Assembly (NCBI GenBank): GCA_013397435.1
Contig: VZRG01001555.1
Coordinates: forward strand, 62,001-126,000
Direction of reading: 5' to 3'
Origin: Erythrocercus mccallii
Taxonomy: Eukaryota > Chordata > Aves > Passeriformes > Dicruridae
DNA: 64,000 nucleotides
This document shows, in pieces, positions 34,501 through 47,337 of the stretch. Every line of letters starts with the position of its first letter. The stretch's first letter is position 1. Below the pieces are notes generated by a model that was given only the letters and a program-made list of their open reading frames with translations, ran no database searches and was not told where the DNA came from. Position numbers and translations under genes: made by a program.

Positions 34501-35864
34501 CCAAAAGGTGTTAACAGGAACGACAGGTTTTTACATGTTGCTGATAGAAGGAAAAGATTTAGTAACTGGTTATCATTTCCTCTGAATTTTATTCCTAAAT
34601 CCCACTTTTTCACCATTTTGGTGATGGAGGCCCTTTATGTTTTCCATCTCTTGGGAAGCAACATTTTTCCCATTTAAACTTCAAGTACATCCTTCTAGTA
34701 TATTGATACTAAGTATAGGAGTTAAAAAGAACTCTGGAATGACCAAATACACAACAAAGCAGGGGTTGGTAAATTCAGTGTATCTTGAAATGGGAGGAAG
34801 ATGTAAAAAAAAATGCTGTGAAAATAATGTTTTCTTATTTTTAAGCAGAGTGCCATGCTAAAAGTAACTGATTTTTTTTTCCTCTTTCCTAACCTAAAGG
34901 ATATTTGTTTTGCTACTACTGGTTGTTCTAATAGTCTCAGGTTCTTTAAATTTGCAATATCACTGCCCAATTTAATACACATCTACCTCTCTATACACTT
35001 TCTACAAACTTTTGAAGTTCTTCCACTGTGCCTTCTGTCCACAGATGATTCCTTCTCTCTAGCCTCTCCTGAAGCTTCTTCGATAAACTTCCTGTTTTCT
35101 TGACAGTTTTGACTACGTCCTTATCTCATTTTCAGTTCCAAGGAGGTGTCTTGCTCTCTCATTCCCTCTGATCCCATTTTCTTCTCTTTGTTCCTACTTC
35201 TTTGCTCAAATTGTTTTCCTCCTTGTTCCTTAACACTGTCCTTGTAGGATTGCAGTTCTATGAATTTGCTTCACTGACCTTCATATGCTGTCTTGAAAAT
35301 GTGTGAGCATTAAACTTCTGTAACTATATTAAGCTTTTACAGCCATCTTGCTCATCCTTTTTCTGCAGGATTTGCATAAGTTCTGCAAGTGTCTTCCTAG
35401 CAACTACTATGACGCTTTCCTAGCATTTCCAAAGTAGTTACATGCTCATCCATACCTCTTGCTGTCATATGAATGACATACTGAACTCTGAACGAACACT
35501 ATGGTATTTTTTGGTTACCTTCTGCCTACAAAATCCTACTATATCAGTTATTTTTGGCATCTCTTTTGTGACAGATGCACATTTGTGTCATTTGTACAGC
35601 AATACCTCACCTCTAAGACAACAAGTATCGAACTTTTCTAAAACAAAAAGAACTCTTTGTTTCACAAAAGACCTTGGCTCAAACATGGCATGCTGCAGTG
35701 CAGATCCCTTCACTGCATAAGCAAAAGATACAAATGAAAAAGCCTAGAGGCTGGCTTTCCTACACATGCAAAGTTGTTTCTCTGACGTGGTTCTATTTAC
35801 TTTCAAATGTTGACACTCTAAAGTAATTATAAATTAAAACTTCCTAGGCTTTGAAAGCGCATAG

Positions 35865-36045
35865 TTTTTTTTGTTTATTTGTTTTATGTTTTAATAACTT
35901 TGACATTCTCCTAAGGAATTCTTAAGCTTAAACTGCCTACTTGCACAGACTTCCAAAACTTCCAGATGTTTTTGTTTATTTGTTTAGTGTTTTAATAACT
36001 TTGACATTTTTCTAAGGCGCTCTTAAGCTTAAGTTGCCTCCTTGT
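35865..36045. repeat. Imperfect direct repeat, two copies of about 80 bp offset by 101 bp
   Basis: Both copies run from a tttgtttatttgttt start through ttttaataactttgacat to cttaagcttaa and tgcctacttg/tgcctccttg. They differ at a handful of positions, so the duplication is not very recent. About 20 unrelated bases separate the copies. Confidence 0.85.
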
Positions 36046-39000
36046 GCTCTTAAATAGCAATTACTGGTTAGGTAAAGGATTTAGTTTGCCTTAGAATTTT
36101 AATAAAAACTATATTAATATATTCTTGTCTGACTTTCATTTCTGATAAAAAATACAAATGGATTAATTACATATATTCATACAAAATAGTAAAAAGTAGA
36201 GAATAGAGAAACTGACATATCATAGTGAAAATATATTGTATATAAAGACAACTTAATGAGTGTCTTACAATAACTTCCCCAGATATATGCCTGAAGGAAA
36301 TGTATACTTTGGTAGTGTAGGTCTCTTTACCTTTATCCTTAAAGTCATGAAAGGAAGGTTTAATGAGTGCTTCAGGGTCGATTAATTTTCCTCTCTAGAT
36401 TGTTAGACCAAATCAGACAAGTGTGTTGGTTTCCTGCAATTGCACACGTGCGGTACATAGCTTATCTACTTCTATAAATAATAATGTATATAAAGAGAAA
36501 TAGCTGGGCATACGTTTAAAAATCACAAATATGTTTAAGTTATGTTAAGGCAATGATGCATAAACTATTTCTCACAGCTTTATCCATGTAGGCAATCTTA
36601 AAGCCATTTTACATCTGCTTTCTTTTTCATGTCTATACACTTAAGTTTAAGCCTGTATGTGTTATGAAACCCAAAAGGTAACTAATTGTATCAGCTAATT
36701 CTACTCCAAAAATTCTGACCCTGTTTTTGCTGATATTTATTGAATTCTAGAGGCATTTTAGACCAGATAACTCACACAGCTTCACCCTGCTCACCAGCAG
36801 CACATGATCCCTTTGGACCATAGTGCCATCTAGCTTCTCTTTTCCTGACCTCAGTAATTCCACGTGCAGAACACAGTTGAGTGATGTAGCAAAAGAATAG
36901 CCAGGGAACAATCATTAATAGAACTGTCAAGTTAGTTGACTATTTATCTAGACATACAACTCAATCAGGGAGCCCAATAATAAACCCCTCTCTGATAATT
37001 CAAAAGTGCGACAAAAACATGTATTTTCCTTTGGAACAGGTCTTATTGCTTCCCTTCATATAGGGAAAATCAAGATCCTTACTGATGCTCTAGGCAAGCT
37101 ACCAGTGCCTTTGGAAAAGCTCTGGCACCATACCAATACTAATACACACTTCACAGGACAGCAAGGATAACATGGCTAAATCCTCACACATTGCTGAAGG
37201 CATTTGTCTCTTATAGAAAAAACTCTGCTTTCAAAGTGGCAAAATTTGAAAAGACTTGGAACACTGAGGTGCCTAGAAAGGAAAAATGCTAGAAAAAGTA
37301 TCTTTCCCTTCACATGACGTGGTGGGAGGGTAATTGAACTTTCTTGCATACACATGGAATCTGAGATCCACTCAGAGATGCCTGGGTTTCATTTGCCTTC
37401 ACAATATATGCAGGACCTAACTCAATGCAAGCATACCACAAATACAGTTCATTCAGTGAGGGTATAACTTCAGAACAAGAGCTGCAGTGGTAGAACAGAA
37501 AAAGTCTTCTCTATGTCTGGCCTGACTCACGTCCTGGGCAGCTTCTGGTGAGCCAGGTCTACACAAGATCCAATCCAGTTTGCTTAACCTATTTTTCTAA
37601 TTCACTGCTGTGCTTGTTACTGCCTGGAGGTATAAATATTTCCTGCTGTGTCCCATGTCCCTACACTGGCACCATTACATGAATTTCTTACTACTGAAAT
37701 GTCAAGTAGTTAACACTGTTAATGCCTAATAGGAAAACAGCTGAATCTTCAAACATTTACTTCAGAATGAATGTCAAGATAAAGATTTTCCATTAAATTC
37801 TACTAATCAACCAAACTTCTTAAATGATATGGGTATATTAAGGCCTTAATCCCTAAATAATTAACAAATTGAGATTCCACTAGTCTTATTCCTTTCCACA
37901 TGAACCACCTTAAGTCTGCAAAGAGATGAGGATAAAGGGGCTACTGAACATGTAAGGGTGGCATAAATGTGCAGCTCTTAGAGGGATGCAGGAGTTGTGG
38001 CCTTTTGCAATGGGCTTGTATGAAGGGGAACAACTCAGATCGCTGGCTGGCCCCTGTAAAAGAGCAGCTGCAGCTCAGCAGCCTTCTTGTTCCCAAAGAG
38101 CCAACAGACACAGCTATCTGCACTGCGACAGCTCCCACCAGCATCAGACACCCTTAGTTAACAGCTATGGACAACCTTGGCATTGCTGAATGTTTTTATG
38201 GACATTCTTGCCAAAAGTTTGTCCATAGACTATCTGAATAAAAATTTTTATACAATAGGTACCAGTCTAAGAATGGCTGGCACATAAACAGCTTTGTACA
38301 CTTGTTTGAAACCAAATATTGATGTCAAAATATTACCAAATACATATGACAGCAGTTCATCACCTTTGTTGTCAAAATCAATTAATAGAAAACAGTATTT
38401 CAATATAGTGCTGTGTAAGTGATGAGAATAAGAAACAAAAGAACATGCCAGTATTTCTGTAGGTATCTCATTTACAGATATAAACTTGTATGGGACATTC
38501 TACCCTGATTGGGTTGATCACAATTACTTTCAAACTACAGATAAGAATAGCATATAATCAGTTATTTTATCCATTAGATTAACATAATATTTATAGTGTT
38601 AGATGTTACTAAATGAGATAATGTTTACAATATTTTTTGTTTTACATGTAGTGGATTTTTATTCTGAATTACTTGCTCCACAAGTTGTGTTCACACATAT
38701 TCCTCAATATGCTTTTCCTAGAACCTTTTTTACATTTGGGAAGAGATTGTTTATACATTTGTATACTTATGAGACAATATTTTTTCTTTATTAATAATTG
38801 AAAATTGTCTCAGAAATCTAAAAGAAAATAGGCCAACTGCATTAATAAAATCTGAAGAAGCTACCAAACAATGACTTAATTTTTTCTCAGAGTTCAGCCA
38901 TTCTACAGACCTATTTTATCCTCTGGGAAGCCACACACTCTCTGCCACCCACAGCCTTGTGCAGTCTTCTAAACATGTGTCTCCTAGGAGTGCTGATCTC

Positions 39001-39839
39001 CAGATCAGCTTCTGGGCATTAGAGCTCCCCAGCTTCTGACATGACAGAGATCTTGGGAGGAGCAGCCAGAACACTGGGGCACCACATACTCTACTGCAAA
39101 AGGGTATAGGCTCATCTACCACTCTCACACATGCTGTCAAACAAACAAGATTTCTCTGAGCAATAACTCCATTTTTAAAATATTCCTAAATTCCCAAACT
39201 CTGTCAAAGGGATTCTCATCAAGGGATATGAAGTTCTGACAAGTTTTGTCTCAAATGAAATAAAGCCATAGTCCAAAAGGCTACATATTTTGTAGTTACA
39301 TACACATGTAGGTACACGTAAGTACATAATTCTTGAATGTGATTAACTTAGTAACAAAATATCTTCCCCTAAACAGTCTCAAAATGTATTTGTGTTTGGG
39401 CTGATACCAAGCATGGGACACTATCATCTCAAGGATTTTTTTAGCAGAGTATGACTACATTGCAGAAGGGACTATAATTATAATCTGACATTACCATAAC
39501 GACCGTGGTTGCTATCAGGTGACAGGTATTATATAGATAATCAGTAGACAGCAATATTTAATGATGCATGAGATAAAAGAAAATTAATTCATGCCTTTAA
39601 TTCAGCTCAGAGCCATCATTTGTTAAATCTGCAAGTGACCTAATCCTGTTCATATGTACATAACAGTTACATTAAACAAAAAAGAGCCAAGCAAGATATC
39701 TGCTGTGAAATTCAGAGAGCTTATATTTACTCTTTATATACAATGAATAATTTTTGTGTTTCTATTTATCGCTATTTTTAACACAATAGTTCTACTGCCT
39801 TGATTTAATTAGCATACAAAAAAAAAGCTAGTAGCTACA

Positions 39840-39882
39840 GTGAAAAGTATAAAAATGTCTAGTGAAAGGTATAAAAATGTCT
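39840..39882. repeat. Tandem duplication, period 22 bp
   Basis: gtgaaaagtataaaaatgtc is followed by gtgaaaggtataaaaatgtc, with one mismatch. Confidence 0.8.
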
Positions 39883-42800
39883 TTGCTTGAAATTAAATAG
39901 AAGCAGTAGTGAGGCTGGCTATTTATTTTTTTCCCATGTTGCAACCTACCAACTCTTTCATTTAATCTGTCCGAGAGAAATAATGCCACAAACTGAGAAA
40001 AACTAATCTAGAGTAAGAAGAGATGCTCTGTTGAATGAAAGAGGGACAATTACAAGCACTGGAAGAGCTAATATGGCTGAACATTTCAAATCCTGAAAGA
40101 TTTTATCACTCCCTTTATAAAACAGGATGAATTGAAAGAGATATTTTTATGGATAAGGACACACCTGAAATGACGCTATTCCTGTATGTGTAGATGGCCA
40201 TGGGTGACATGCAACAAAAGACAGAGAAGTAATACTCAAACATTAATATGAAGAAACACTGCGCACATATCTTCACAATATTTCTGGTTACTAACTCTGT
40301 TCAAACCTTGGTGCTCCTGTCTCCACAGCGACAACACTGTTACAGCCATCTCACTGAACCTTAGAACGGGAGATGCAAAGTTTATAGAGAGTCACAGGAA
40401 CAGTATTTAATGAAATTACATCAAACTCAGTGTCAGGCTGAGAAGGTTCCAGGCTGAGAAGAAACTGGTTATCTCAGCACTGTGCTACACAGAGGGAAGG
40501 CAGAAAAAGGAGTCAGAAGAAAACATAGAGGATATGGAACACACATGAAGCAAAGCCTGCACAATGTTTTATAAAACTGACTATTTTTCAATTCATCATC
40601 TTTGTCTCTCAAGCTCTCCCTTTCACAGTTTTTCGCTGTTGCTAATGCTCACTTTGTAGCTTTGCAATTGTCATTACACCTTCATCACATCATCAGCTTC
40701 AGAACAGATCAGGAGGGATGCAGCTCTCGCCTGAAGCATAGCCGTGTTTTTAATTCTGCCCTGAGACTGTCACACAGCAGGTGAAAGCAGCCTAAACACA
40801 AGGTATCTTTGGTCTTAAGTGAAGCTTTTCAATAACAGCAGCTCTGTTCTTGTTCTGTGTGCCTTGGCTCTTGAATCACCAGAGCTGATTCTGTCCACTA
40901 AGGATGAGATTTATTCTTCCTTTCTTTGTGTTTCTTTAGTAATTAATACTAATGCTTTTCATCAGCTGTCAATTCTAGAGCAGCATGAAAACTCTGGAAG
41001 CAGGAGTGAATCTCACAGAAGTACAGAAAAAAGAGACATTTAAAGAATGCTGAAAAATTTTGGCAGAGGCACATTTTTATTATTCATTATTTCAACCCAT
41101 TGTCTTACAAGAGGCTAAGTTCAGCATGGTGAAGTCTAAGGTGCTACAGAGCTCCCTTGATTGGCTTGAGCTCCCCTTCCAACTGGCACTTTGCTTTCCT
41201 TCTGAACAACTCGCAAAAGCTTGGCTCTAAACTAATGACAAGCCTGATGTCTGGGCTTGCTGGTTAGACATCCTTGTTCTCCCTAAACACCACACAGTTA
41301 ACCTTCCTGGAGTGGTTATTATGCCTCTTCAGAAACTCAGGCAAGAAAGCAGCCACAAGTGCTTTTTTCCTCAGGATTCTTTCCAGTTCTTTACTTTCAT
41401 GAATACCCTTCCAGACTCAGTGCAGGGCAGGGGACCCTTACCATATTGAACTCCTTGACAATAAACAGACAACGCTGCCCACGCTCTTCAAGCAGAGTTA
41501 TTTTCCTGTAAGGTCATGTTTTCCACACCAGAAGAGATCATTAGATTATCATGGTAACAGATTGGTTTGAATATCTGCATAAATGTGCTTATTCTGTAAT
41601 GATGTCACTTTTGTTAAGTTACTAGGATTGAAATCTTCAGCCAAAAAGGTTTTTTCTCCAGCCTTCAAACTACATTTGGATTTTTTTCACATTACCCTTT
41701 TTTTTACACAGCCTTACTCAAATGCAAATATCTGTAAATAAAGACAAAAAATTTGTCCACTGCTCTGCACAGTAAAAGCCCAAGTTCAACACCTACTCAC
41801 TCTTTAAACAGAAATTTAAGTATGTGGGATTTGTCCATCACTTCTTTAGTCTTAGTTTACAATTGTCTCCCAAAACTTAACCTGCTCAAGCAGTTGTGCT
41901 CTGATCAGCAAAACCAAGAACTTTTCCCTTAGTGAAGAAAATTATAGAAGATACTGAAGAAAGGGAAAGAGAAGGAAAGAAAATAGACTATTACCCTGGT
42001 AAAATGATGACAGTGCATGGGAAGGATTGACATAAAAGAGCAAAAAAAAGTAGCTTTCTTAGAAGTTAAACAGTCACGAGAAAAGCTATTTCGCTGCCAT
42101 TTGAGAATGGGACTTCTGAATTTAAAGAATATTGCAATAATCTAGTTATGTGATTTAAGACGAAATAGAAAGCTAAAGTATATGTTGTCACTTTTTTCTT
42201 TAATGAAATGCTACACTTAAATGTCTTCATTTGAAAATAATCTGTATGTGGGTTTTTTTAAAAATAGCATCAACTTGGTAGTTTGAAAAAAAAGGTTCAC
42301 AGTGTGCTTATGGCTGACTGAATCTGGAGGTTAGCTAAGATGTTATCTCTGCTTGTCAGTCCAACACTGCTGTTGAATGCAGTCTCCACAAGACTGCTAA
42401 TGCAACTCAAATCTTTTTTGATTTCAGAGTTTAAAGAAAATTTACTGGCATATGGAATGCTTTTTTAAAGGAAAAAATTGAGAATACAAGTGCACGGTTT
42501 TATTTATTAAGAAAAGCGTAGAATTCTGTTTCCTCACATACAAAGAATCAAAGAATTTGAGACAGTTAATTTCATCATAATCCCAGGCCTCTTCTGGCTT
42601 TCAGATTTTTCACTGTGTTGTTTCTCAGGATCAAACTGCTAGTGCCCCTGTCCTGTCTTCTTCATCTCCCCATGTCATAATTTCCCAGCTTCACCTTGCT
42701 GCCTGTGCTTTTTTACACACCTTTACTGAGGGCAGTGATTGCCCAGTTTTGGTGGAGACTCACATTGTTATAGCTACCCAATTCCATAAAGCAGCTCTAC

Positions 42801-44641
42801 GGCTTTTTATAACTATTTTGAATTAAGGGTGACTTCAAAAGATTGAATCCAAATTCTAACTTCAGGAACACCCTCTACAAGCAATTTTCACAAATAACCC
42901 ATGCCTCAGGGTGTTATTTTGAGGCATCACAATTTTACTTTCAAAAAGCAGGTCCCACATGTATTTCTCCATGGCCAATCCACAAACTGAGTGGCAGATT
43001 TATTTGGGCCATGATACACCAAATGGCACTTTTCAAGCACATCAGTGCAACTGGCCACAATTCATCCAGACTATTACTAACTCCTACCTGCTCTTGTTTC
43101 CAGAAACCCTGAGAAAAAAAGCAAAGGAATAGGCAACTATTGCACTCCAACAAGGTGGCTGATCTGTGCTACTGTATCACTACTGCATCTAAATTCAATG
43201 CTTTAATGAGCTCTCACCTCCCATCTAAAGCACATGAAGCCAGCTAATACACGTCAGCGCCAGCCAGCCTAGGAAGGGCAGCTTCAGGCCATGCTCAGAC
43301 AACTTGCTTGGCACAACACCAGAGGAAAGGAGCAACTCAGCTCAAGGAAACCTCATTTGAATTGCTGACAGTATTTTCCATCATCTACATTTACACCTCT
43401 TGAAAGAGTGTTTGGCTGAGACATTTTAAAGGACAACTGGCAACATACCTCTTGTGTCTGTAAATTAGTTGTTTGAGCATGGCAGAAATTCACATTGAAG
43501 AAAAGTCACCATTAAACTACCAGAGAACACATATAAATCATCTGTAAATTAAAGCATAGAATGACAAACACTGAGAATGAAATCAATTTCCTTAACCAAG
43601 AAGCAGTACCACAGAGCCAGGAGAACTTGAGCCAAGCCGAGCTTCCATTGCAATTTACCATGGAGTATTTACAACGTGGAAATGCAAAGATTATGGCTGT
43701 AGAACAATGCATACAGGACTTTTCAGAGCAGTAATTTCACAGAGAAACTGATCTTGAGACAAATACTCTTTCTTAATTACTTTAAATTAATTTTTTTTTC
43801 TGTGTAGTGTTATTTAGGTCACCTGAGTATATTAAAACAGTCAAAGATTTACAGTCAGATGTAATTACATCAAAGTTTCCAAGGGATTTCCAGTTGTTTT
43901 CTGGAATCAATGCATAGCATAAGGATAGCTGACTAGAGTTTTGTACATCATAGCGTTTTTATACATGTTTGCATTTAAAATGTGGTCTATATAAAATACA
44001 GGCATTTCAGATTTAACTTGCATGCTATTTTACAAGGGAAGAAGCCCAGAAGTTCCAGTTACCTGATGGTTTGGACATTGAATTCTGAAACATGTTATTG
44101 CTTTAATTCCAGACTAACGTGTTCCATAGCCAAAACCAGGGGAGAGGCATTGTCTAATTTTTTATTTCAAAGTTTGATTCTTTTTGCTTATGGATCCAGT
44201 ATTGAGCTTTACCAAGTGTCTTGAGTTCCTTTAGGCATGGTGGGATGGCAATATGCATTCTTCTGTGGGTTCCAGCCTAAGGATTATTTTGTAGTTGAAC
44301 AGGGTATTACCCTCGGGTGGCCCTTGGTTGAACTTTATTTTGGAAGTGAACCAGAATATTTTCCAGTATTGGGATAGGTGAGGTCAAAGCAGTTTTCCTT
44401 TTCCACTTGCTATACAAAGACAGCTAAAGCACATCCACTGCAATTAGGATGAGATATTACAACAAGGATACAGTGGCTCCTTAACTCTCTGAGATATGTG
44501 CACAGTGTTAATAAAATAAATCTTGCATATCTTATATGTTCAATGTTTCCTTGCTGGCCCTCTTTCTGATGCCATCACTCAGAGGAACACTGTCTCCAAG
44601 ATCAAGGAAGAAGCTTTCTGTAAGCCTCACACTCAAGGAAA

Positions 44642-44647
44642 TTTATT
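44642..44647 (-). promoter_or_regulatory. GPR88: Candidate GPR88 polyadenylation signal
   Basis: This is the first minus-strand AATAAA downstream of GPR88, about 1.6 kb after the likely stop. The region between (44.65-46.23 kb) would then be 3' UTR. Further AATAAA hexamers follow at about 44,335 and 44,160. There is no direct evidence for use. Confidence 0.3.
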
Positions 44648-46233
44648 TTACCTTTCCACAGGTCCTTGCAAGTGGCTAAAGCTGTTTTCAAGATGTTCAT
44701 ACATTTTCAGGATGTCAATTAAAAAAATAATCCTTTTGAGGTCTTCAATCTTTGTGGTTTTCGAATCCTGACCCTAATAAGTATCTCTTCTGTGATGATG
44801 AAGATTTTTTTTTAGGCAGGGAAACAAAATATTGGTATGGGGCTTTTAAATACATCATTGTATCACAGACACGTAATAGGTCTCAGTCTTGGGAAAAATA
44901 TTAAATTATTCCCTTTCTCTTAAAGCATTTTCTGCAGAAATTCAAACTCCATCAGGTAAAGAAAGCAAAGTGTGGGGGGCATTATAAAATTTGGCAGAAG
45001 GGTCTTACCTATGGTTATGTTATTACCTATGGTGCATGTCTTTTCCTTGTTATTAAAATCATTAAAAACTCCTCATGAGAGCTCTAAGTTCGTGTCACAC
45101 AGTGCAACAAACTCTTGTTGTGACAAAGTTTCCTATGTTCCCATGAGTCCATTCTTCCCGAGACAGCACAATTTAGGTGATACTGCTTGTGGATGCCCAC
45201 GGATTCAGAAAACAACTACCTTCTTCCAGATGTTTGTGCCAAAAGGCAAACACAGCACTAAGTATCATCACCATGAGAACAACAGCAACTGCGTTGGAAA
45301 AGAGGAAGGAGGAAGTCAAGCAACAGTGAAGGAAATATATAGATTTTCCTGGGAGGAATGGGCCTGCTGCACTCACCACTGCAGTTTTGGTACCAGGAGT
45401 TGTCTCCTGTCCAAATGCCAAACAGAATCTGTTATTTTGTGTCTGGCAGAGGCTGTGAAATCATACTTCTGCAATAATATATTTAAGAGAAACACAACAA
45501 ACTGGTAACTGAACAGGTGACAAGGTTAGATGGACAACAGCAGTCTTCATATTGCATTGTATTTTATCGAGTGCCCATGGGCAGAGGCCTTTGTTAAAAC
45601 AGACCTTAAAGAGCATTCAAAACAAAATATCCAAACCAGATCACCATAAAGGTGCATATGTTTTTGTTTTTAACAGTTTCCACAGAGAGCATCATCCTGA
45701 AGTTTGCCAGAGAAAGCTGAAGGAGGGTCTTGCATGGAGCAGAGAGATCAGGTGTACCGGAGGAGAGGCAGCAGCTCGGGGTGTCTGTGTGTGTGTAATG
45801 AGACACCTGCCAGTTATTCACAAACGAACCTTGTGTTCAGGGAGCTCACTTCAAAGAACTACTTTAAATGCTGAAAGAATTACATCGATTTTATAAAAAC
45901 AAACTTGCATATGTCTGAGAAAGAGCTGTCTAGGTGCCTGTCTCATACCGAAATCTTTAGAGCATAACAACAGTTACGTGCGTTGCCATATTTACCGGTT
46001 ATCCCAGATTCCTAAATCCACCGCTTTGCCTGGAGTCCTGGCCGGCTCCGGGGGCGGGCAGCAGCCGTGCCGGGAGCGGGGCTGAGGGGGCGGGCGGGAG
46101 ACCCCGCCCCAGCGTCCGTCCCGAGCCCTCGGGAAGCACCCGGCGCTGCCTGGCCGTGCGGTGTAAGGGGGAGCGGGCAAGAAGTGCGTGGGGTCAGAAA
46201 GGAGCAACAGGAGAATGTGTAAAGCAAGAAGCG

Positions 46234-47337
46234 CTACCGGGGCGGGGGCCGGGGTGGCNNNNNNNNNNNNNNNNNNNNNNNNNNNNNNNNNNNNNNNNNN
46301 NNNNNNNNNNNNNNNNNNNNNNNNNNNNNNNNNNNNNNNNNNNNNNNNNNNNNNNNNNNNNNNNNNNNNNNNNNNNNNNNNNNNNNNNNNNNNNNGCCGC
46401 GGGGCAGGACGGAGCGGGCTGCCCGGCGGAACTCCTCGCTGCGCCACGTGTAGAGCAGCGGGTTGAGGGCCGAGAGCGAGCAGAGCAGCAGCCAGCTGGC
46501 GGCCTGCAGCGCCGGCGGAGCCGGGCGCAGGAAGAAGCCCAGGAGGCTCACCCAGACCAGGGGCTGGGTGCCCAGCAGGAACACGCAGCAGAGCAGGAGG
46601 ACGGAGACGCTGCTGAGGCGGCGCTGGGCGCGGCGAGGCGGCGGCGGCGCGGCGGGGAAGGGCAGCTGGTGCAGCAGGTGGAAGTTGAGGACGCTGACCC
46701 GCTTGGCGCTGCCCCGCACCCGCCGCACGATGCCGAGGTAGCAGTGGAGCAGCAGCGCGGTCTGGCCCAGCACGGCCAGGGCGAGGAGCAGGGCGGTGTA
46801 GCGAGAGCTGCCGTCCGACTGGGCAGAGCCCAGGGTCCAGAGCCCGGGCAGCAGCGGGACCGGGAGCAGGGCGAGGGCCCAGGAGAGCCCGATCATGCAG
46901 CCCGTGTGTCTCCGCTGGTAGAGGGCCTGGTACACGCTGGGCAGCTTGGTGATGAGCACGTACCTGTTGAAAGCCACCAGCAGGTGCGAGGCCAGGGAGA
47001 CGGTGAGGCCGAGGCCCAGGAGCCCCCCCCGGAGCAGCCGGTACTCCGCCGAGCGAAGGGAGGAGGAATTGGGGGGCAGCAGCCCCAGCACGGCCTCCTG
47101 GGGCATCCACAGGGCGCACACGCTCAGGTCCGCCGCACAGCCGTTCACGATGAAGGCATTGCTGGTAGTCTGCAGCTTTTTGAAGGAGAAGACTAAATAG
47201 ATGACCATCACATTGGATAAAGTCCCTGAGATAGCTAAGACCGCATAGAGCAGCGACAGAAAGATGCGGGTCCCGGAGGAGTCCTCCCAGAGCAGCAGCA
47301 GAGGCGAGCTAGCACTCCAGGAAGAGGCGTTGGGCAT
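46234..47337 (-). CDS. GPR88: Orphan G protein-coupled receptor 88 (single coding exon, tail interrupted by gap)
   Basis: GPR88 is an orphan class A receptor, Gi/o-coupled and enriched in striatal neurons of mammals. 314 residues are readable before the gap. Landmarks: GTLSNVMVIYL (TM1), the nearly invariant block TTSNAFIVNGCAADLSVCAL (TM2), LGLGLTVSLASH with NRY in place of DRY (TM3), LLLHCYLGIVRRVR (TM5), LLLCCVFLLGTQPLVWVSL (TM6) and LSALNPLLYTWRSEEFRR with NPxxY (TM7). NRY and the absence of a CWxP toggle are known family features. The third intracellular loop is about 20-30 residues shorter than in human. The tail falls in 137 Ns; after them one frame ends at TAG 46,236-46,234, but the gap length is not a multiple of three, so the true stop is unknown. 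A possible acceptor (GCATTCAG) sits four bases before the ATG, which would fit an upstream non-coding exon. Confidence 0.96.
   Translation of the reverse strand: MPNASSWSASSPLLLLWEDSSGTRIFLSLLYAVLAISGTLSNVMVIYLVFSFKKLQTTSNAFIVNGCAADLSVCALWMPQEAVLGLLPPNSSSLRSAEYRLLRGGLLGLGLTVSLASHLLVAFNRYVLITKLPSVYQALYQRRHTGCMIGLSWALALLPVPLLPGLWTLGSAQSDGSSRYTALLLALAVLGQTALLLHCYLGIVRRVRGSAKRVSVLNFHLLHQLPFPAAPPPPRRAQRRLSSVSVLLLCCVFLLGTQPLVWVSLLGFFLRPAPPALQAASWLLLCSLSALNPLLYTWRSEEFRRAARSVLPRGXXXXXXXXXXXXXXXXXXXXXXXXXXXXXXXXXXXXXXXXXXXXXXPPRPPPR
46259..46395. other. Assembly gap (137 N)
   Basis: The gap lies in very GC-rich sequence in the C-terminal tail of GPR88. The odd length suggests an estimated rather than arbitrary gap size. 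It hides the end of the receptor tail. Confidence 0.99.

Larger units (their letters stand above)
28781..44641. other. Gene-free intergenic DNA between the CR1 copy and the GPR88 3' region
   Basis: About 15.9 kb, mostly AT-rich. No conserved coding exon, RNA gene or recognisable mobile element was found. Local duplications at 31,463-31,533, 35,865-36,045 and 39,840-39,882 are listed separately. Confidence 0.55.

Noticed and set aside
42541..42562. caaagaatcaaagaatttg, reminiscent of an antisense CR1 tail
   Set aside because: It is too short and has no adjacent CR1 3' sequence, so it is not called as an element.
45992..47119. Second minus-strand frame of 375 codons over GPR88
   Set aside because: It is an out-of-frame reading of GPR88, rich in Pro/Ala/Arg as expected from high GC; the receptor frame is unambiguous.
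46156..47196. Long plus-strand open frame of 346 codons across the GPR88 locus
   Set aside because: It is the antisense shadow of the GC-rich GPR88 coding exon; it runs through the N gap and has low-complexity Glu/Gln/Arg-rich composition.
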